NCBI RefSeq assembly: GCF_000271485.2
Contig: NZ_AKVN02000001.1
Span: forward strand, 1,616,001 to 1,680,000
Reading direction: 5' to 3'
DNA length: 64,000 nucleotides
From: Pelosinus fermentans DSM 17108
Lineage (GTDB): Bacteria; Bacillota; Negativicutes; DSM-13327
A program made the position numbers and the translations under genes. Shown here piece by piece: positions 7,909 to 17,507 of the stretch. Position 1 is the stretch's first letter. The number at the start of each line of letters is the position of its first letter. A model generated the notes under the pieces. It was given only the letters and a program-made list of their open reading frames with translations. It was not told the origin of the DNA and searched no databases.

Positions 7909-9222
7909 ATGGAATATTTTAGTGGGATAAAAAAAATTACCTATGAGGGTCCTAAGTCTCAAAATCCGCTGGCTTTTAAGTATTACAATCCGCAAGAATT
8001 GGTGGCCGGCAAAACCATGGAGGAGCACTTGCGGTTTTCAGTTGCTTATTGGCATACGTTTACTCATGATGGTTCCGATCCATTCGGCAGTGGGACGATG
8101 CTAAGACCTTGGGATATCTATAAAGGAATGGATAGAGCCAAAGCACGAGTGGAAGCAGCCTTTGAGCTGTTTGACAAACTGGATGTTCCTTTCTTTGCAT
8201 TTCATGACAGGGATATTGCCCCGGAAGGTGCGACACTTAAGGAAACGAATGGGAATTTAGACCAGATTATTACTATGATAAAAGAATATTTGAAGACAAG
8301 TAAGGTCAAATTGCTCTGGAATACGGCGAATATGTTTACTCATCCTCGTTTTCTTCATGGTGCGGCTACTGCTTGCAATGCGGATGTATTTGCTTATGCA
8401 GCTGCTCAAGTGAAAAAAGGATTGGAAACAGGCAAGGAATTGGGAGCAGATAACTATGTATTTTGGGGCGGCCGGGAAGGTTACGTAACCTTATTGAATA
8501 CGGATTTAAAGCTGGAACTGGATAATTTGGCACGATTTTTCCATATGGCGGTGGCGTATGCCAAGGAAATCGGCTTTTTCGGTCAGTTCCTAATTGAACC
8601 CAAGCCAAAAGAACCAACAAAACATCAATATGATTTTGATGCGCAAACAGCCATGGCATTTCTGCGGAACTACAATTTACAGGACGATTTCAAGATGAAT
8701 ATTGAAGCGAATCATGCTACGTTGGCCGGTCATACCTTCCAGCATGAATTAAGGATTAGCCGGATCAACGGTATGCTGGGATCCGTTGATGCCAATCAGG
8801 GAGATATGCTGCTAGGCTGGGATACGGATGAATTTCCCACAGACTTGTATGAAACTACGCTGGCGATGTATGAGATTCTGGAAAACGGAGGCTTGGGTAA
8901 AGGCGGTTTGAATTTCGATGCTAAGCCACGCCGGGAATCCTTTGAACCGGAAGATTTGTTTTATGCCCATATAGCCGGGATGGATACCTTTGCCAGAGGA
9001 TTAAAAGTGGCTGCCAAACTAAAGGAAGATCAGGTATTTGAAAATGTAATTGGAAAACGATACAACAGCTTTAAGGAGGGGATTGGCCTTGCAATTGTAG
9101 AAGGCAAGGCAGATTTTCATATGCTGGAAGCCTATGCACTGCAGAATAAGCCAATTGTGAATCAATCGGGCCGTCAGGAACAAATCAAAGGAATCTTAAA
9201 TCAGTATCTATTAGAAGTGTAA
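7909..9222 (+). CDS. xylA: Xylose isomerase
   Basis: The 437-residue product is a class II (long N-terminus) xylose isomerase that interconverts D-xylose and D-xylulose using two divalent metals. The catalytic histidine and its partner aspartate are H99 and D102 ([12 protein letters not shown]). The metal-site motifs [48 protein letters not shown] and [20 protein letters not shown] are intact. The ribosome site GGAGGAG lies 7 bases upstream and the gap to xylB is 43 bases. Length and motifs match the Thermotoga/Firmicute type. The product is expected in the cytoplasm. Confidence 0.97.
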   Translation: MEYFSGIKKITYEGPKSQNPLAFKYYNPQELVAGKTMEEHLRFSVAYWHTFTHDGSDPFGSGTMLRPWDIYKGMDRAKARVEAAFELFDKLDVPFFAFHDRDIAPEGATLKETNGNLDQIITMIKEYLKTSKVKLLWNTANMFTHPRFLHGAATACNADVFAYAAAQVKKGLETGKELGADNYVFWGGREGYVTLLNTDLKLELDNLARFFHMAVAYAKEIGFFGQFLIEPKPKEPTKHQYDFDAQTAMAFLRNYNLQDDFKMNIEANHATLAGHTFQHELRISRINGMLGSVDANQGDMLLGWDTDEFPTDLYETTLAMYEILENGGLGKGGLNFDAKPRRESFEPEDLFYAHIAGMDTFARGLKVAAKLKEDQVFENVIGKRYNSFKEGIGLAIVEGKADFHMLEAYALQNKPIVNQSGRQEQIKGILNQYLLEV

Positions 9223-9278
9223 TGGTTGGGAATTTGGGGAGATAGGGACTTGATTTTAATAATAGGAGGGAATAGATT

Positions 9279-10358
9279 GTGTTTAAGAAAAATAGTATGA
9301 GATTATTAATTACGGTGTTGGTCTGCATTACTTCTTTATTCATGATGGTCGGATGTACCAAGCAAGAAACAGCTGCTTCCAAAGACTCCTCTCAGAAAAA
9401 CAAGACTGTGAAGATTGGTCTTAGTATGGATGATTTACGATTGGAAAGATGGCAGCATGACAGAGATATGTTTGTTGCCAAAGCCAAAGAACTTGGTGCA
9501 GAAGTGGTTGTCCAGTCAGCTAATGGGGATGATCAGACCCAGTTCTCACAATGCGAGAATTTAATTTCCCAGGGCGTAGATATCTTGGTCATTATCCCGC
9601 ACAATGGTGATGTTTTGGCGCCGATTATCGAACAGGCCCACAAGGCTGGTATTAAAGTATTAAGTTATGACCGCCTAATTACAAAATCTGATGTAGATTA
9701 CTATATTTCTTTTGACAATGTGAAGGTCGGCGAATTGCAGGCTAAAGCTATTACTGACCTGGTACCTAAAGGCAACTATTTCTTAATGGGCGGTTCTCCC
9801 GTTGACAATAATGCAAAACTCTTTCGTGAGGGGCAAATGAATGTTCTTAAACCATTCATCGATAAAGGGGATATCCAGATCGTTGGCAACCAATGGGTAA
9901 AAGATTGGCTGCCGGAAGAAGCTCTTAAGATCATGGAGAATGCACTAACGGCAAACAATAATAAGATTGATGCTGTGGTAGCATCTAATGATAGTACTGC
10001 CGGCGGTGCCGTGCAAGCTCTAGGTGCACAAAATTTAGCAGGAAAAGTACCCATATCCGGACAAGATGCTGAATTGGCTAGCTGCCAGAGAATTGTAGAA
10101 GGAACGCAGACCATGACCGTCTACAAACCTATTAAACTTCTAGCACCTTCGGCAGCGGAAATTGCGGTGAAAATTGTCAAAGGGGATCAGATCAAAACAG
10201 ATGGTGTAGTCAATAACGGCAGCAAAGATGTTCCCTCTATTCTCTTGACGCCCATAGCTGTGGATGCCAAAAATATGGCGGATACGGTTATTAAAGATGG
10301 CTATAACAAATTGGAGGATGTATACAAAAACGTTCCTAAAGACAAATGGCCTAAGTAA
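9279..10358 (+). CDS. xylF: D-xylose ABC transporter substrate-binding lipoprotein
   Basis: The 359-residue product has a lipoprotein signal ending FMMVGC (lipid-accepting C26). The mature part is a periplasmic sugar-binding protein of the xylose type: [43 protein letters not shown] and [25 protein letters not shown] match XylF. It delivers xylose to XylGH. The start is GTG 9279, nine bases after AGGAGGG. In a diderm the protein would be tethered to a membrane facing the periplasm. The following gene xylG is 61 bases downstream. Confidence 0.95.
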   Translation: MFKKNSMRLLITVLVCITSLFMMVGCTKQETAASKDSSQKNKTVKIGLSMDDLRLERWQHDRDMFVAKAKELGAEVVVQSANGDDQTQFSQCENLISQGVDILVIIPHNGDVLAPIIEQAHKAGIKVLSYDRLITKSDVDYYISFDNVKVGELQAKAITDLVPKGNYFLMGGSPVDNNAKLFREGQMNVLKPFIDKGDIQIVGNQWVKDWLPEEALKIMENALTANNNKIDAVVASNDSTAGGAVQALGAQNLAGKVPISGQDAELASCQRIVEGTQTMTVYKPIKLLAPSAAEIAVKIVKGDQIKTDGVVNNGSKDVPSILLTPIAVDAKNMADTVIKDGYNKLEDVYKNVPKDKWPK

Positions 10359-10419
10359 TCACTCAAATTGCAGGTGGGGTTGTATCCCACCTGCTCAATT
10401 TAAATATGAGGGGATAAAA

Positions 10420-11948
10420 ATGGACGATTTGATTTTGGAGATGAAGGGAATTATCAAAGAATTCTCTGGCGTAAGAGCCTTAAATAATGTATCTTTTGCT
10501 GTAAAAAGAGGTGAGATTCATGCTTTATGCGGTGAAAATGGTGCCGGTAAATCAACATTAATGAAGATACTGAGCGGTGTATATCCCCACGGCTCTTATC
10601 AGGGGATATTGTTTTTAATCAGGAGAAAATGATGATTCGAAATATTTCTGATGCAGAAAAAGCCGGTATTGCAATCATTCATCAAGAATTAGCTTTATTT
10701 AAAGAACTTCCCGTATATGAAAATATTTTTATCGGTAACGAGATTAGCTCTCATGGGCGTATTCACATACCGGCAATGTTATCAAAAACGCAAGAACTTT
10801 TAAAGGAAATGAGGCTGGATGTCAATCCTTACACACTGGTAAAACAATTGGGAACAGGTCAGCAGCAGTTGATTGAAATCGCCAAGGCGTTATCAAAAAA
10901 TGCTACTTTGCTTATTTTGGATGAGCCCACAGCTTCCTTATCCGAGGGAGAAGTAGAGATTCTGATGGATATTTTGGGACGGTTGAAGGTTAAGGGCGTT
11001 ACTTGTATTTACATATCTCATAAACTGGATGAAGTCCTTCGATTAGCGGATACAGTGACCGTTATCCGTGACGGACGTTCTATTGGCTCTAAAGTAACCC
11101 GTACGCTGACAAAGGACGAGATTGTGGAGATGATGGTAGGCCGGGAAATTACCGATTTATATCCTAAAGAGGTACATAGTACAGAGCAAGAGGTTTTTGG
11201 GGTTAAAAATTATACGGTATATGATGTAAGTGATCCCAATAGAAAGCTAGTCGATAATGTTAATTTTTCCTTAAAGCGGGGTGAAATTTTAGGCTTTGCC
11301 GGCTTAGTAGGGGCTGGGCGTACGGAACTAGTATCATCAATTTATGGTTTTCATAATGGAAAATGTCATGGGGAGGTTTATCTGGAAGGGAATCGATTGT
11401 CTATTCAACACCCGAAAGATTCGCTGCAGCAGGGAATTGCTATGGTGCCCGAAGATCGCAAGCGCCATGGTATCATAGAGATTATGTCTGTCAGGGAAAA
11501 TATGACACTGGCTACTATTGAGAAGTATCGATTGCCAATGGATTGCATTGATGATTGTCAGGAACTAAGAGATGCAAACGATTATATCGCAAAATTAAAG
11601 ATAAAAACACCTGGATTGGATACTTGTATTAAAAACTTAAGCGGCGGAAATCAGCAGAAGGTTGTATTGGCAAAATATTTGCTGCGTAAATTGAAGGTGC
11701 TGATCTTGGATGAGCCAACCCGCGGCATTGATGTTGGTGCAAAATATGAAATTTATAATCTGATGAATCGTTTGGCTGCAGATGGTATCGGTATTATTAT
11801 GATCTCTTCTGATTTGCCGGAAGTTCTGGGAATGTCTGATCGAATACTGGTCATGAATGAAGGGCGGATAAAAGGCGAATTCTTGAACCATAAGAATTTG
11901 GACCAGGAACAAATAATGCATTGTGCTGTAGGGGGGACTACTGCGTGA
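10420..11948 (+). pseudogene. xylG: D-xylose ABC transporter ATP-binding protein, frameshifted
   Basis: The gene is split into two frames. 10420-10632 encodes [20 protein letters not shown] through Walker A (GENGAGKST) to YPHGSYQG and then shifts. The second frame continues to 11948. Adding one G to the GGGG run at 10602-10605 restores [20 protein letters not shown] and a single 509-residue protein, close to the usual 513. Both ATPase halves are otherwise intact: GTGQQQLIEIAKAL, LILDEPTASL, then LVGAGRTEL, LSGGNQQKVVLAKYL and LILDEPTRGIDVG. Because everything downstream is well preserved, a recent mutation or a homopolymer read error is likelier than an old pseudogene. The position was derived by reading the codons directly. 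Confidence 0.9.
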
Positions 11949-13129
11949 CAACAGAGCTGAAGAAAGAAGCAGTTGGGATGGGCAGTGAGAAAAAAAGATC
12001 CTTGGCATCCATGTTTCATTTTGATGTAAAGACATATACTATGATTTTAGCATTAGTGTCGATTTGGGTTATCTTTACCATGGCAACAAACGGGGATTTT
12101 CTAACCTCCAGGAACTTGTCTAACTTATTTCGACAAATGTCTATTACGGGGATTTTATCCATCGGTATGGTTTTTATCATTATTGCAGGACATATTGATC
12201 TGTCAGTCGGGTCGCTTATGGGACTGCTGGGCGGTATTACAGCTGTTCTTAATGTTTGGCTCAAAATAGATGGAATTTTAGCGATCGGGATTACCCTCGT
12301 ACTTGGCTTGTTGATTGGTCTTTTTAATGGCTGGTTAATTGCTTACAAAAAAATACCGGCTTTTATTGTCACTCTAGGGGGGATGCTGGTATTTAGAGGT
12401 ATATTAGTAGGTATGACTAAAGGAACTACCGTTGCCTCTCTTGACCCAAGTATCCGTTTTGTGGGGAATGCATATCTAGTTGATGGGATTGGAATTTTCC
12501 TAGGTATAATCGCTGTTGCATTTCTTGTTTATAACTCTTTCTCAAGTCGAAAACTTCATTCCCAATACGGTTTGGCAGTCCCGTCAATGTCCGTTGAGAT
12601 TGCAAAAATTGCTTTTGCCGCAGTAGTAATTGGTTTACTTATTATCATTCTTAATTCTTACCAGGGGGTTCCTGTGCCGGTGCTCATTCTGGCAATCATG
12701 GCTGTTGCCTTTTCTTACGTTTTGACTAAAACCGTATTTGGCCGCCGAGTGTATGCAATTGGCGGCAATGCAGAGGCGGCTAAATTATCAGGTATCAATG
12801 TTACGAAAATGACATTGAGTATATTTGCCATTAATGGCTTATTGGTTTCTATTGCCGGAATACTCCTTTGTTCCCGCTTGAATGCAGCTTCGGTAGCGGC
12901 TGGGCAAAATGCTGAAATGGATGCCATTGCGGCCTGTGTCATCGGGGGAGCCAGTCTGATGGGCGGTTTAGGCAGCGTCGGTGGCGCGATTGTCGGTGCG
13001 CTGGTAATGGCAAGTTTGGATAATGGTATGAGTATGCTAAATATCGAAACTTTTTGGCAGTTTATTGTGAAAGGGTCTATATTAGTACTAGCTGTTTGGG
13101 TGGATATTGCTACAAAAAATAAGCGGTAG
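11945..13129 (+). CDS. xylH: D-xylose ABC transporter permease
   Basis: The 394-residue inner-membrane protein has about ten hydrophobic segments and typical ribose/xylose permease motifs: SITGILSIGMVFIIIAGHIDLSVGS, KIPAFIVTLGGMLVFRG, RVYAIGGNAEAAKLSGINV and CVIGGASLMGGLGSVGGAIVGAL. It forms the xylose channel with XylG. The GTG start at 11945 overlaps the xylG stop (GTGA) and follows AGGGGGG by 8 bases, indicating translational coupling; an ATG at 11978 is an alternative. Length is close to E. coli XylH (393). It is the last gene of the operon. Confidence 0.93.
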   Translation: MTTELKKEAVGMGSEKKRSLASMFHFDVKTYTMILALVSIWVIFTMATNGDFLTSRNLSNLFRQMSITGILSIGMVFIIIAGHIDLSVGSLMGLLGGITAVLNVWLKIDGILAIGITLVLGLLIGLFNGWLIAYKKIPAFIVTLGGMLVFRGILVGMTKGTTVASLDPSIRFVGNAYLVDGIGIFLGIIAVAFLVYNSFSSRKLHSQYGLAVPSMSVEIAKIAFAAVVIGLLIIILNSYQGVPVPVLILAIMAVAFSYVLTKTVFGRRVYAIGGNAEAAKLSGINVTKMTLSIFAINGLLVSIAGILLCSRLNAASVAAGQNAEMDAIAACVIGGASLMGGLGSVGGAIVGALVMASLDNGMSMLNIETFWQFIVKGSILVLAVWVDIATKNKR

Positions 13130-13152
13130 CGTATGAAGGTAATAATACTGGA

Positions 13153-13209
13153 GAAAGACAACTTCCTGCAAAGTGTATTAACCTTGCAGGAAGTTGTCTT
13201 TCTTTTTTT
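13153..13209 (+). terminator. Strong terminator of the xyl operon
   Basis: A stem of about 20 pairs (AGAAAGACAACTTCCTGCAA with TTGCAGGAAGTTGTCTTTCT) is followed by seven T residues, 24 bases after the xylH stop. Confidence 0.92.
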
Positions 13210-13260
13210 CACAACATTTTTGTGTCCTTTGCGTCTTTGTGGTTCAATTCGTTTTATATG
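13210..13260. repeat. Dispersed repeat, CTTTGCG type, right half (copy 3)
   Basis: TTTTTGTGTCCTTTGCG, TCTTTGTGGTTC and the tail AATTCGTTTTATATGTTTT follow the layout of copy 1 with CTTTGCG in place of CTCTGCG. The left arm is missing. Confidence 0.65.
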
Positions 13261-13290
13261 TTTTAAAGAACTCACAGCATTTTCTGAAAA

Positions 13291-14874
13291 TCAGCGTATT
13301 AGCTTTTCGAGGAGTTTATTAGTCACCGCTTGCTTTAGTTCTCCTTTGGAGACAGGAATATCTTGCTGTTTCAGCCTTTCTAGGGCTTCTTGGCTGAGTT
13401 GCTCAGGATAGATGGTTCCATAAGCAGTTTGAATGGCGATTCCAGAAATATCCGTAGTAGTTCCTTTCTTTACAAATAAGCCTGTCATCTTCTGAAAAGC
13501 AAGCCCATAAGTTTTGCCGTCGTGGATGCTAAAGTTTCCTCTCGTGACAGCCGTCTCACCTTTACCGCTGACGTGGCCGTTAAAGGCAAGGGGACCTTGA
13601 ACATCTTTATCTGTCAATTGTGAACTGTTAAGACCTTGTCCGGTTACATCCAGTTCGTAGCTTTGATCTTCTGTCATTACCGTTCCACTGGCTGCTAAAT
13701 TTCCCTGATAGGCTGTGCCTTGTACCTGCTGCAGCAGTACTGTATCGTCCGTATAACGAAAGTTCCCTGTAACGCCGTTGACTGCCATACTACTGAAACT
13801 GATTTGAGGCAGACTGAAATTACCTGTGATATTAGGCTGCGCAACTGGTCCGGCAATTTGCACTTGCAAGGCTAGCGGACGCGTTGCTGTAATTCCTGAT
13901 ACAAAAGCGGCAGGGTCAGCATCTGGCAGAGTCAAAGAAAAATCAAGGATGCCCGTACCATCCATCCAGGAAATAGTACCTTGACCTTGTGCCGGTTGAC
14001 CAGAAATCAATAGGCTTACGTCTTTGAAATGCAGTCCTGTTTCGTTACTGCTGAACTTTCCCTGTCCTTCCTGTATTCCCACTTTACCATTTAATTTCAG
14101 ATCAGAGAAACTGCCTTCTGCCTGATAATGCAGCGTTCCTTTGGTATCTTGTTTTACAGTAATCTGTAATGGCTGTATCGTGCCCGCTTCCAGAGAATAG
14201 GCTGTATCCGTAAAAAGCTCTTTAAATTTGAGTGCATCAAGAGTATCAATTTGGATGTTAAAATCTCCGGGAAGATTTTCTCCCCATTGTCCGTTTACGT
14301 TCACTAGGCTTTGATCTGCTTTACCTTTAAGAGAAATTGTCATCTCCGGGTTGTTTTGCCAGTCAATCGTACCTGTTGCATTTTCTAATAATTGAGAAAA
14401 CAGAGGGGTTTCAATATGTATTTTTCCGTCTTCTAATTCGACTTTACTGCGAAAGGATGTTGATTCATCCTGTTCTTTTTTGAGTAAGTCATCCCAGTTA
14501 AAATGATCATTGGACTGTTTGAACCATAGTTCCCCACGCTCTAATGTAACTGTTTCAATCTTGGGGAGTCCGAGGCTGCCGCCGGTCAAATCAGACCAGC
14601 GATACTGCATTCTGATTACTGGAACCTGGGCTAAAAGTGCCCCCTGCTGATCATAGAGAGAGACATTTTGGATTTTAATGCGGCCAGACAATGATAAATC
14701 AACGCTTCCCACTGTCAGCTGTCCATTAATTTGCTGGCTGACCCGCTGAATAAGGGTGTCTTGTATATCCTGTCTAATTTTAACGGCAAATACTTGCCAA
14801 ATAACAAGCACTATACAGGCCATACTTAGTACAATGAATGTGATTCGCTTATGTGCTGTTATCCAATCTTTCAT
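13291..14874 (-). CDS. AsmA/TamB-like envelope protein
   Basis: The 527-residue product has one N-terminal transmembrane helix (ITFIVLSMACIVLVIWQVFA) and then a long periplasmic domain of beta-rich repeats. The start of that domain, INGQLTVGSVDLSLSGRIKIQNVSLYD, is the typical N-terminal beta strand set of AsmA/TamB/YhdP-family proteins. These form a groove carrying lipids between inner and outer membrane. Presence of this family supports a diderm envelope. It is shorter than TamB (about 1250) and lacks the DUF490 C-terminus as far as I can see. The family membership is fairly clear but the exact role is inferred. It is the only minus-strand gene in the first 23 kb and is convergent with xylH. 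Confidence 0.75.
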   Translation of the reverse strand: MKDWITAHKRITFIVLSMACIVLVIWQVFAVKIRQDIQDTLIQRVSQQINGQLTVGSVDLSLSGRIKIQNVSLYDQQGALLAQVPVIRMQYRWSDLTGGSLGLPKIETVTLERGELWFKQSNDHFNWDDLLKKEQDESTSFRSKVELEDGKIHIETPLFSQLLENATGTIDWQNNPEMTISLKGKADQSLVNVNGQWGENLPGDFNIQIDTLDALKFKELFTDTAYSLEAGTIQPLQITVKQDTKGTLHYQAEGSFSDLKLNGKVGIQEGQGKFSSNETGLHFKDVSLLISGQPAQGQGTISWMDGTGILDFSLTLPDADPAAFVSGITATRPLALQVQIAGPVAQPNITGNFSLPQISFSSMAVNGVTGNFRYTDDTVLLQQVQGTAYQGNLAASGTVMTEDQSYELDVTGQGLNSSQLTDKDVQGPLAFNGHVSGKGETAVTRGNFSIHDGKTYGLAFQKMTGLFVKKGTTTDISGIAIQTAYGTIYPEQLSQEALERLKQQDIPVSKGELKQAVTNKLLEKLIR

Positions 14875-15227
14875 GTAAGCTCCCTTCGGCGTTAATGGTT
14901 GCCTGTTTAATAATAAATATCATAAAAATTTAATTCTTGTTTTTTTGCCAGATTCCTTTTTCCTTTTTCCTTAAAAAAGAGGAATTAATCAGAGATTTTG
15001 TAAAGGATGGAAAAGAAGAGACACTTAAGAAATGTACGACAATGTGCTGAATGTAAGGAGTTTGTGGACTAAAGGTAATGAAGAGGATTGATTTATAAAT
15101 GGATATGATCCTAATTATTACCTGAAAAAAAACAATAAATTTTAAAAACGTTAAACAAAAAACAAATTAAATTCAAAAAAATACTAGGAAGGTATTTACA
15201 ATATGAAGAGAGTATCATAATATTAAA

Positions 15228-15246
15228 GATAATAATTTTCATTTTC
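15228..15246. promoter_or_regulatory. Fur-box-like site upstream of tonB (distal)
   Basis: GATAATAATTTTCATTTTC matches the classical 19-base Fur consensus GATAATGATTATCATTATC at 16 positions, counted by eye. Confidence 0.65.
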
Positions 15247-15310
15247 AATAGAATGAAGAACAAAATATTATATTGTAACAGTAGTGTTATAAATTCGGAC
15301 AAAATTTGCA

Positions 15311-15349
15311 AATAAATGAATTTGATTATCATTATTAAATTCATTTATT
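15311..15349. promoter_or_regulatory. Fur-box-like site inside a perfect inverted repeat
   Basis: AATAAATGAATTT (15311-15323) and AAATTCATTTATT (15337-15349) are exact 13-base inverted repeats. The sequence between and overlapping them, starting at 15318, contains TGATTATCATTATT, matching the Fur consensus at 15 of 19 positions. It is about 110 bases before tonB. Confidence 0.65.
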
Positions 15350-15460
15350 ACTGATTTTACATTTAAATTTTGGAATATAGTTGCATGAAATTATTATACT
15401 TTCAGAGAGTGCTTCGTTATGAAATATAGTATATTAAAAGGGAAGTGAGGTAGAGATTCA

Positions 15461-16108
15461 ATGATGTTTTATAAGAGCAGCTGGCATAAAGCAATTGCTT
15501 TATCTATTTTTTTACATATTTTTCTTTGGGTAACAACTGGTTACTTGGCTTTTCGAGAACAAGATGTTCCTCTTGTTGATGAAGAAGTGATGGAACTGAG
15601 TTTAATCGATATGCCTGGTGATGATATAGCAGAGGCGGAGCCACAGGTTGCAGCAGCAGCACCGCCGATACCAGAGGTTCCGATTGAGCCGGATCCTCCT
15701 CCAGAACCTCAGCCGCCGGTTGTTGAGGATGATATAGCGGAAAAGGTAGTAGAACCTGTAAAAGTGCCAGAAACAAAAGAAGAGACTGTTGTTTCACCTG
15801 ATAAAGTAAATGCTGGCGGAAAAAAAATTGGCTTTGGGACTCCGCCAATCGTATTAGTAAAAGTTGATCCTGTGAATCCTCCAGAGATGAAAGAAGTCGG
15901 CCGTAAAGTTAATGTTGTGCTGCGGATGCAAATTTTAAAGAATGGATTGCCAGGCAACGTATCAATAGCAGTTCCGTCTGGATATAAAAGTATTAATGAT
16001 GCAGCCATAGCCGCAGCTAAAAAATGGAAATTTGAACCTGCAAAAGACAATGAAGGCAGGCCAATCGTTTGTCTTACCATATTAACGATTCCCTTTACTG
16101 TAGACTAG
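15461..16108 (+). CDS. tonB: TonB family energy transducer
   Basis: The 215-residue product has a single N-terminal transmembrane helix (AIALSIFLHIFLWVTTGYLAF), a Pro/Glu-rich periplasm-spanning segment (residues about 60-110, with PEVPIEPDPPPEPQPP) and a C-terminal TonB domain (VNVVLRMQILKNGLPGNVSI...INDAAIAAAKKWKFEPAKDNEGRPI). TonB couples inner-membrane proton motive force from ExbBD to outer-membrane receptors. No exbB or exbD adjoins it. Fur-like boxes upstream and the iron operon downstream suggest iron-controlled expression. It is direct evidence for an outer membrane. Confidence 0.92.
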   Translation: MMFYKSSWHKAIALSIFLHIFLWVTTGYLAFREQDVPLVDEEVMELSLIDMPGDDIAEAEPQVAAAAPPIPEVPIEPDPPPEPQPPVVEDDIAEKVVEPVKVPETKEETVVSPDKVNAGGKKIGFGTPPIVLVKVDPVNPPEMKEVGRKVNVVLRMQILKNGLPGNVSIAVPSGYKSINDAAIAAAKKWKFEPAKDNEGRPIVCLTILTIPFTVD

Positions 16109-16170
16109 TGACTTTACGAAAGAAATCCACATCTTGACAATAAGCATATTTAGCAGTATTATTTCTAAGT

Positions 16171-16189
16171 GAGAATGATTATACATATC
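16171..16189. promoter_or_regulatory. Fur-box-like site upstream of the FTR1 operon (distal)
   Basis: GAGAATGATTATACATATC matches the Fur consensus at 15 of 19 positions. Confidence 0.55.
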
Positions 16190-16269
16190 GTTGTTGAAAA
16201 TATTTCCATATTATATATATGAAATATTTCGATTCTAACAAATGGTGGAAAGTCTCATTGCTATTAAAT

Positions 16270-16288
16270 GATAATGGATTTTATTATC
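16270..16288. promoter_or_regulatory. Fur-box-like site upstream of the FTR1 operon (proximal)
   Basis: GATAATGGATTTTATTATC matches the Fur consensus at 15 of 19 positions. A further partial box, GACAATGATTATA, begins at 16295 and runs into the ribosome site, so the start region could be blocked directly by Fur. Confidence 0.6.
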
Positions 16289-16322
16289 GTCTAAGACAAT
16301 GATTATAGAAGGAGGTGAAAAT

Positions 16323-17507
16323 ATGCGTAAATGGTTATTTGTCGTTATTATGGCATTTATATTAATTAGTCAGGGGATGGTTTCAGCAGCTCCTAAATGG
16401 GATGCTGTCGTTGACAAAATAGAAAAAACGCTGGATCAGTCTCTAACTGTGTATACAAGCGGAGACACAGCTGGAGCCAAGAAAATAGTAAATGATGCGT
16501 ATTATGGAATGTATGAAAAAGATGGTTTGGAAAAGGCGGTAAATTCGACTGTTTCCGCTAAAAGGGCCAACTTGACTGAATACAAGTTCAGTACTATAAA
16601 AAAATTAATGACCAACCAAGCGCCTGAGGCAGATGTTAAAAAGCAGATTAAAGAGATCATTGGAATGATGCGTGAAGACGTTGCTCAAATGGATGGCGGC
16701 GGTAAACAAAGCAGTTCTATGGCAACTTTTTGGCCGGCTTTTCTGATTATGGTTCGTGAAGGCGCGGAAGCGATTTTGGTTATTGGTGCTATTCTTGCTT
16801 ATCTGATTAAGTCGGGAAATGGTGACAAGACGCAGGTTATCTATAATTATTCTGGGGCCGCTATCGTAGCGAGCTTTTTAACGGCTATTTTATTCCGCTC
16901 TGTGATTAATCTCAGTGGTGCCAGCCAGGAAATTGTGGAAGGCATGACTATGCTGGTAGCGGTGGTTGTTCTTTTGTCCGTTGGACATTGGATGAGCAGC
17001 AAAGCAGATGAAAAATCATGGGGAAATTATATTGAAGGCCAGGTAAAAGATTCTCTGACTAAAAATAATACTTTTTCCTTGGGAATCGCTGCTTTCTTAG
17101 CCGTGTATCGTGAGGGTGCCGAAGTTGTATTGTTCTATCAGGCACTATTTAATGATGCGGGTGATGATATGCAGATGATTTGGCTGGGATTTGGTGCGGG
17201 ATGTCTCGCTTTAGTCGTGATTTTTGCAGTAGTTCGCTATGGCAGTCTGAAGCTTCCATTGAAACCTTTCTTTCAGGGAACTAGTATTTTAATGTTTATT
17301 TTAGCAATTAGTTTTGCTGGTGGCGGAGTGAAAGAGCTGCAGGAAGGAGGTTTAGTTGGAGTTACGCTTCTGGAGGGGATGCCCATGTTTGATCTTTTGG
17401 GAATCTATCCGACAGTAGAAACTTTGTTGCCACAATTCTTTCTTGTAATAATGGTTATTGGAAATAGTATCTATCAAAAAAGAAAAAATAGGGAGGTCGT
17501 ATTATGA
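16323..17507 (+). CDS. FTR1-family iron permease
   Basis: The 394-residue product has a signal-like helix (residues 4-22), a helical periplasmic domain of about 110 residues, and seven membrane segments of the FTR1/EfeU type. Two REXXE motifs are intact: REGAE at 145-149 and again at 263-267; these carry iron through the membrane. The start at 16323 follows AAGGAGGTG by 5 bases; the in-frame extension to 16299 covers the ribosome site. The gene overlaps the next by four bases (ATGA). FTR1 permeases take Fe3+ made by oxidation or work with a P19 protein, which is what follows here. Confidence 0.92.
   Translation: MRKWLFVVIMAFILISQGMVSAAPKWDAVVDKIEKTLDQSLTVYTSGDTAGAKKIVNDAYYGMYEKDGLEKAVNSTVSAKRANLTEYKFSTIKKLMTNQAPEADVKKQIKEIIGMMREDVAQMDGGGKQSSSMATFWPAFLIMVREGAEAILVIGAILAYLIKSGNGDKTQVIYNYSGAAIVASFLTAILFRSVINLSGASQEIVEGMTMLVAVVVLLSVGHWMSSKADEKSWGNYIEGQVKDSLTKNNTFSLGIAAFLAVYREGAEVVLFYQALFNDAGDDMQMIWLGFGAGCLALVVIFAVVRYGSLKLPLKPFFQGTSILMFILAISFAGGGVKELQEGGLVGVTLLEGMPMFDLLGIYPTVETLLPQFFLVIMVIGNSIYQKRKNREVVL

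Larger units (their letters stand above)
14875..15460. other. AT-rich 586-base gap, regulatory region of tonB
   Basis: No convincing gene is present. The short minus-strand frame at 15111-15344 is AT-driven and lacks a ribosome site. Two Fur-box-like sequences and a 13-base inverted repeat (separate entries) lie in the second half. Base composition is markedly more AT-rich than the flanking genes. Confidence 0.6.

Noticed and set aside
10600-10632. Programmed frameshift in xylG
   Set aside because: The G run has no slippery heptamer with a downstream stimulatory stem that I can see, and no other xylG is known to me to use frameshifting; mutation or read error is simpler.
12715-13275. Minus-strand 186-codon frame across xylH and its terminator
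   Set aside because: It is antisense to xylH and runs through the operon terminator; no family features.
15111-15344. Minus-strand 77-codon frame in the tonB upstream region
   Set aside because: The sequence is AT-rich with only Ile/Leu/Phe-type codons, has no ribosome site, and overlaps Fur-box-like elements.
15504-15848. Long minus-strand open frame rich in Leu and Pro across tonB
   Set aside because: It is the antisense shadow of the proline-rich TonB segment; the plus-strand TonB domain is clear.
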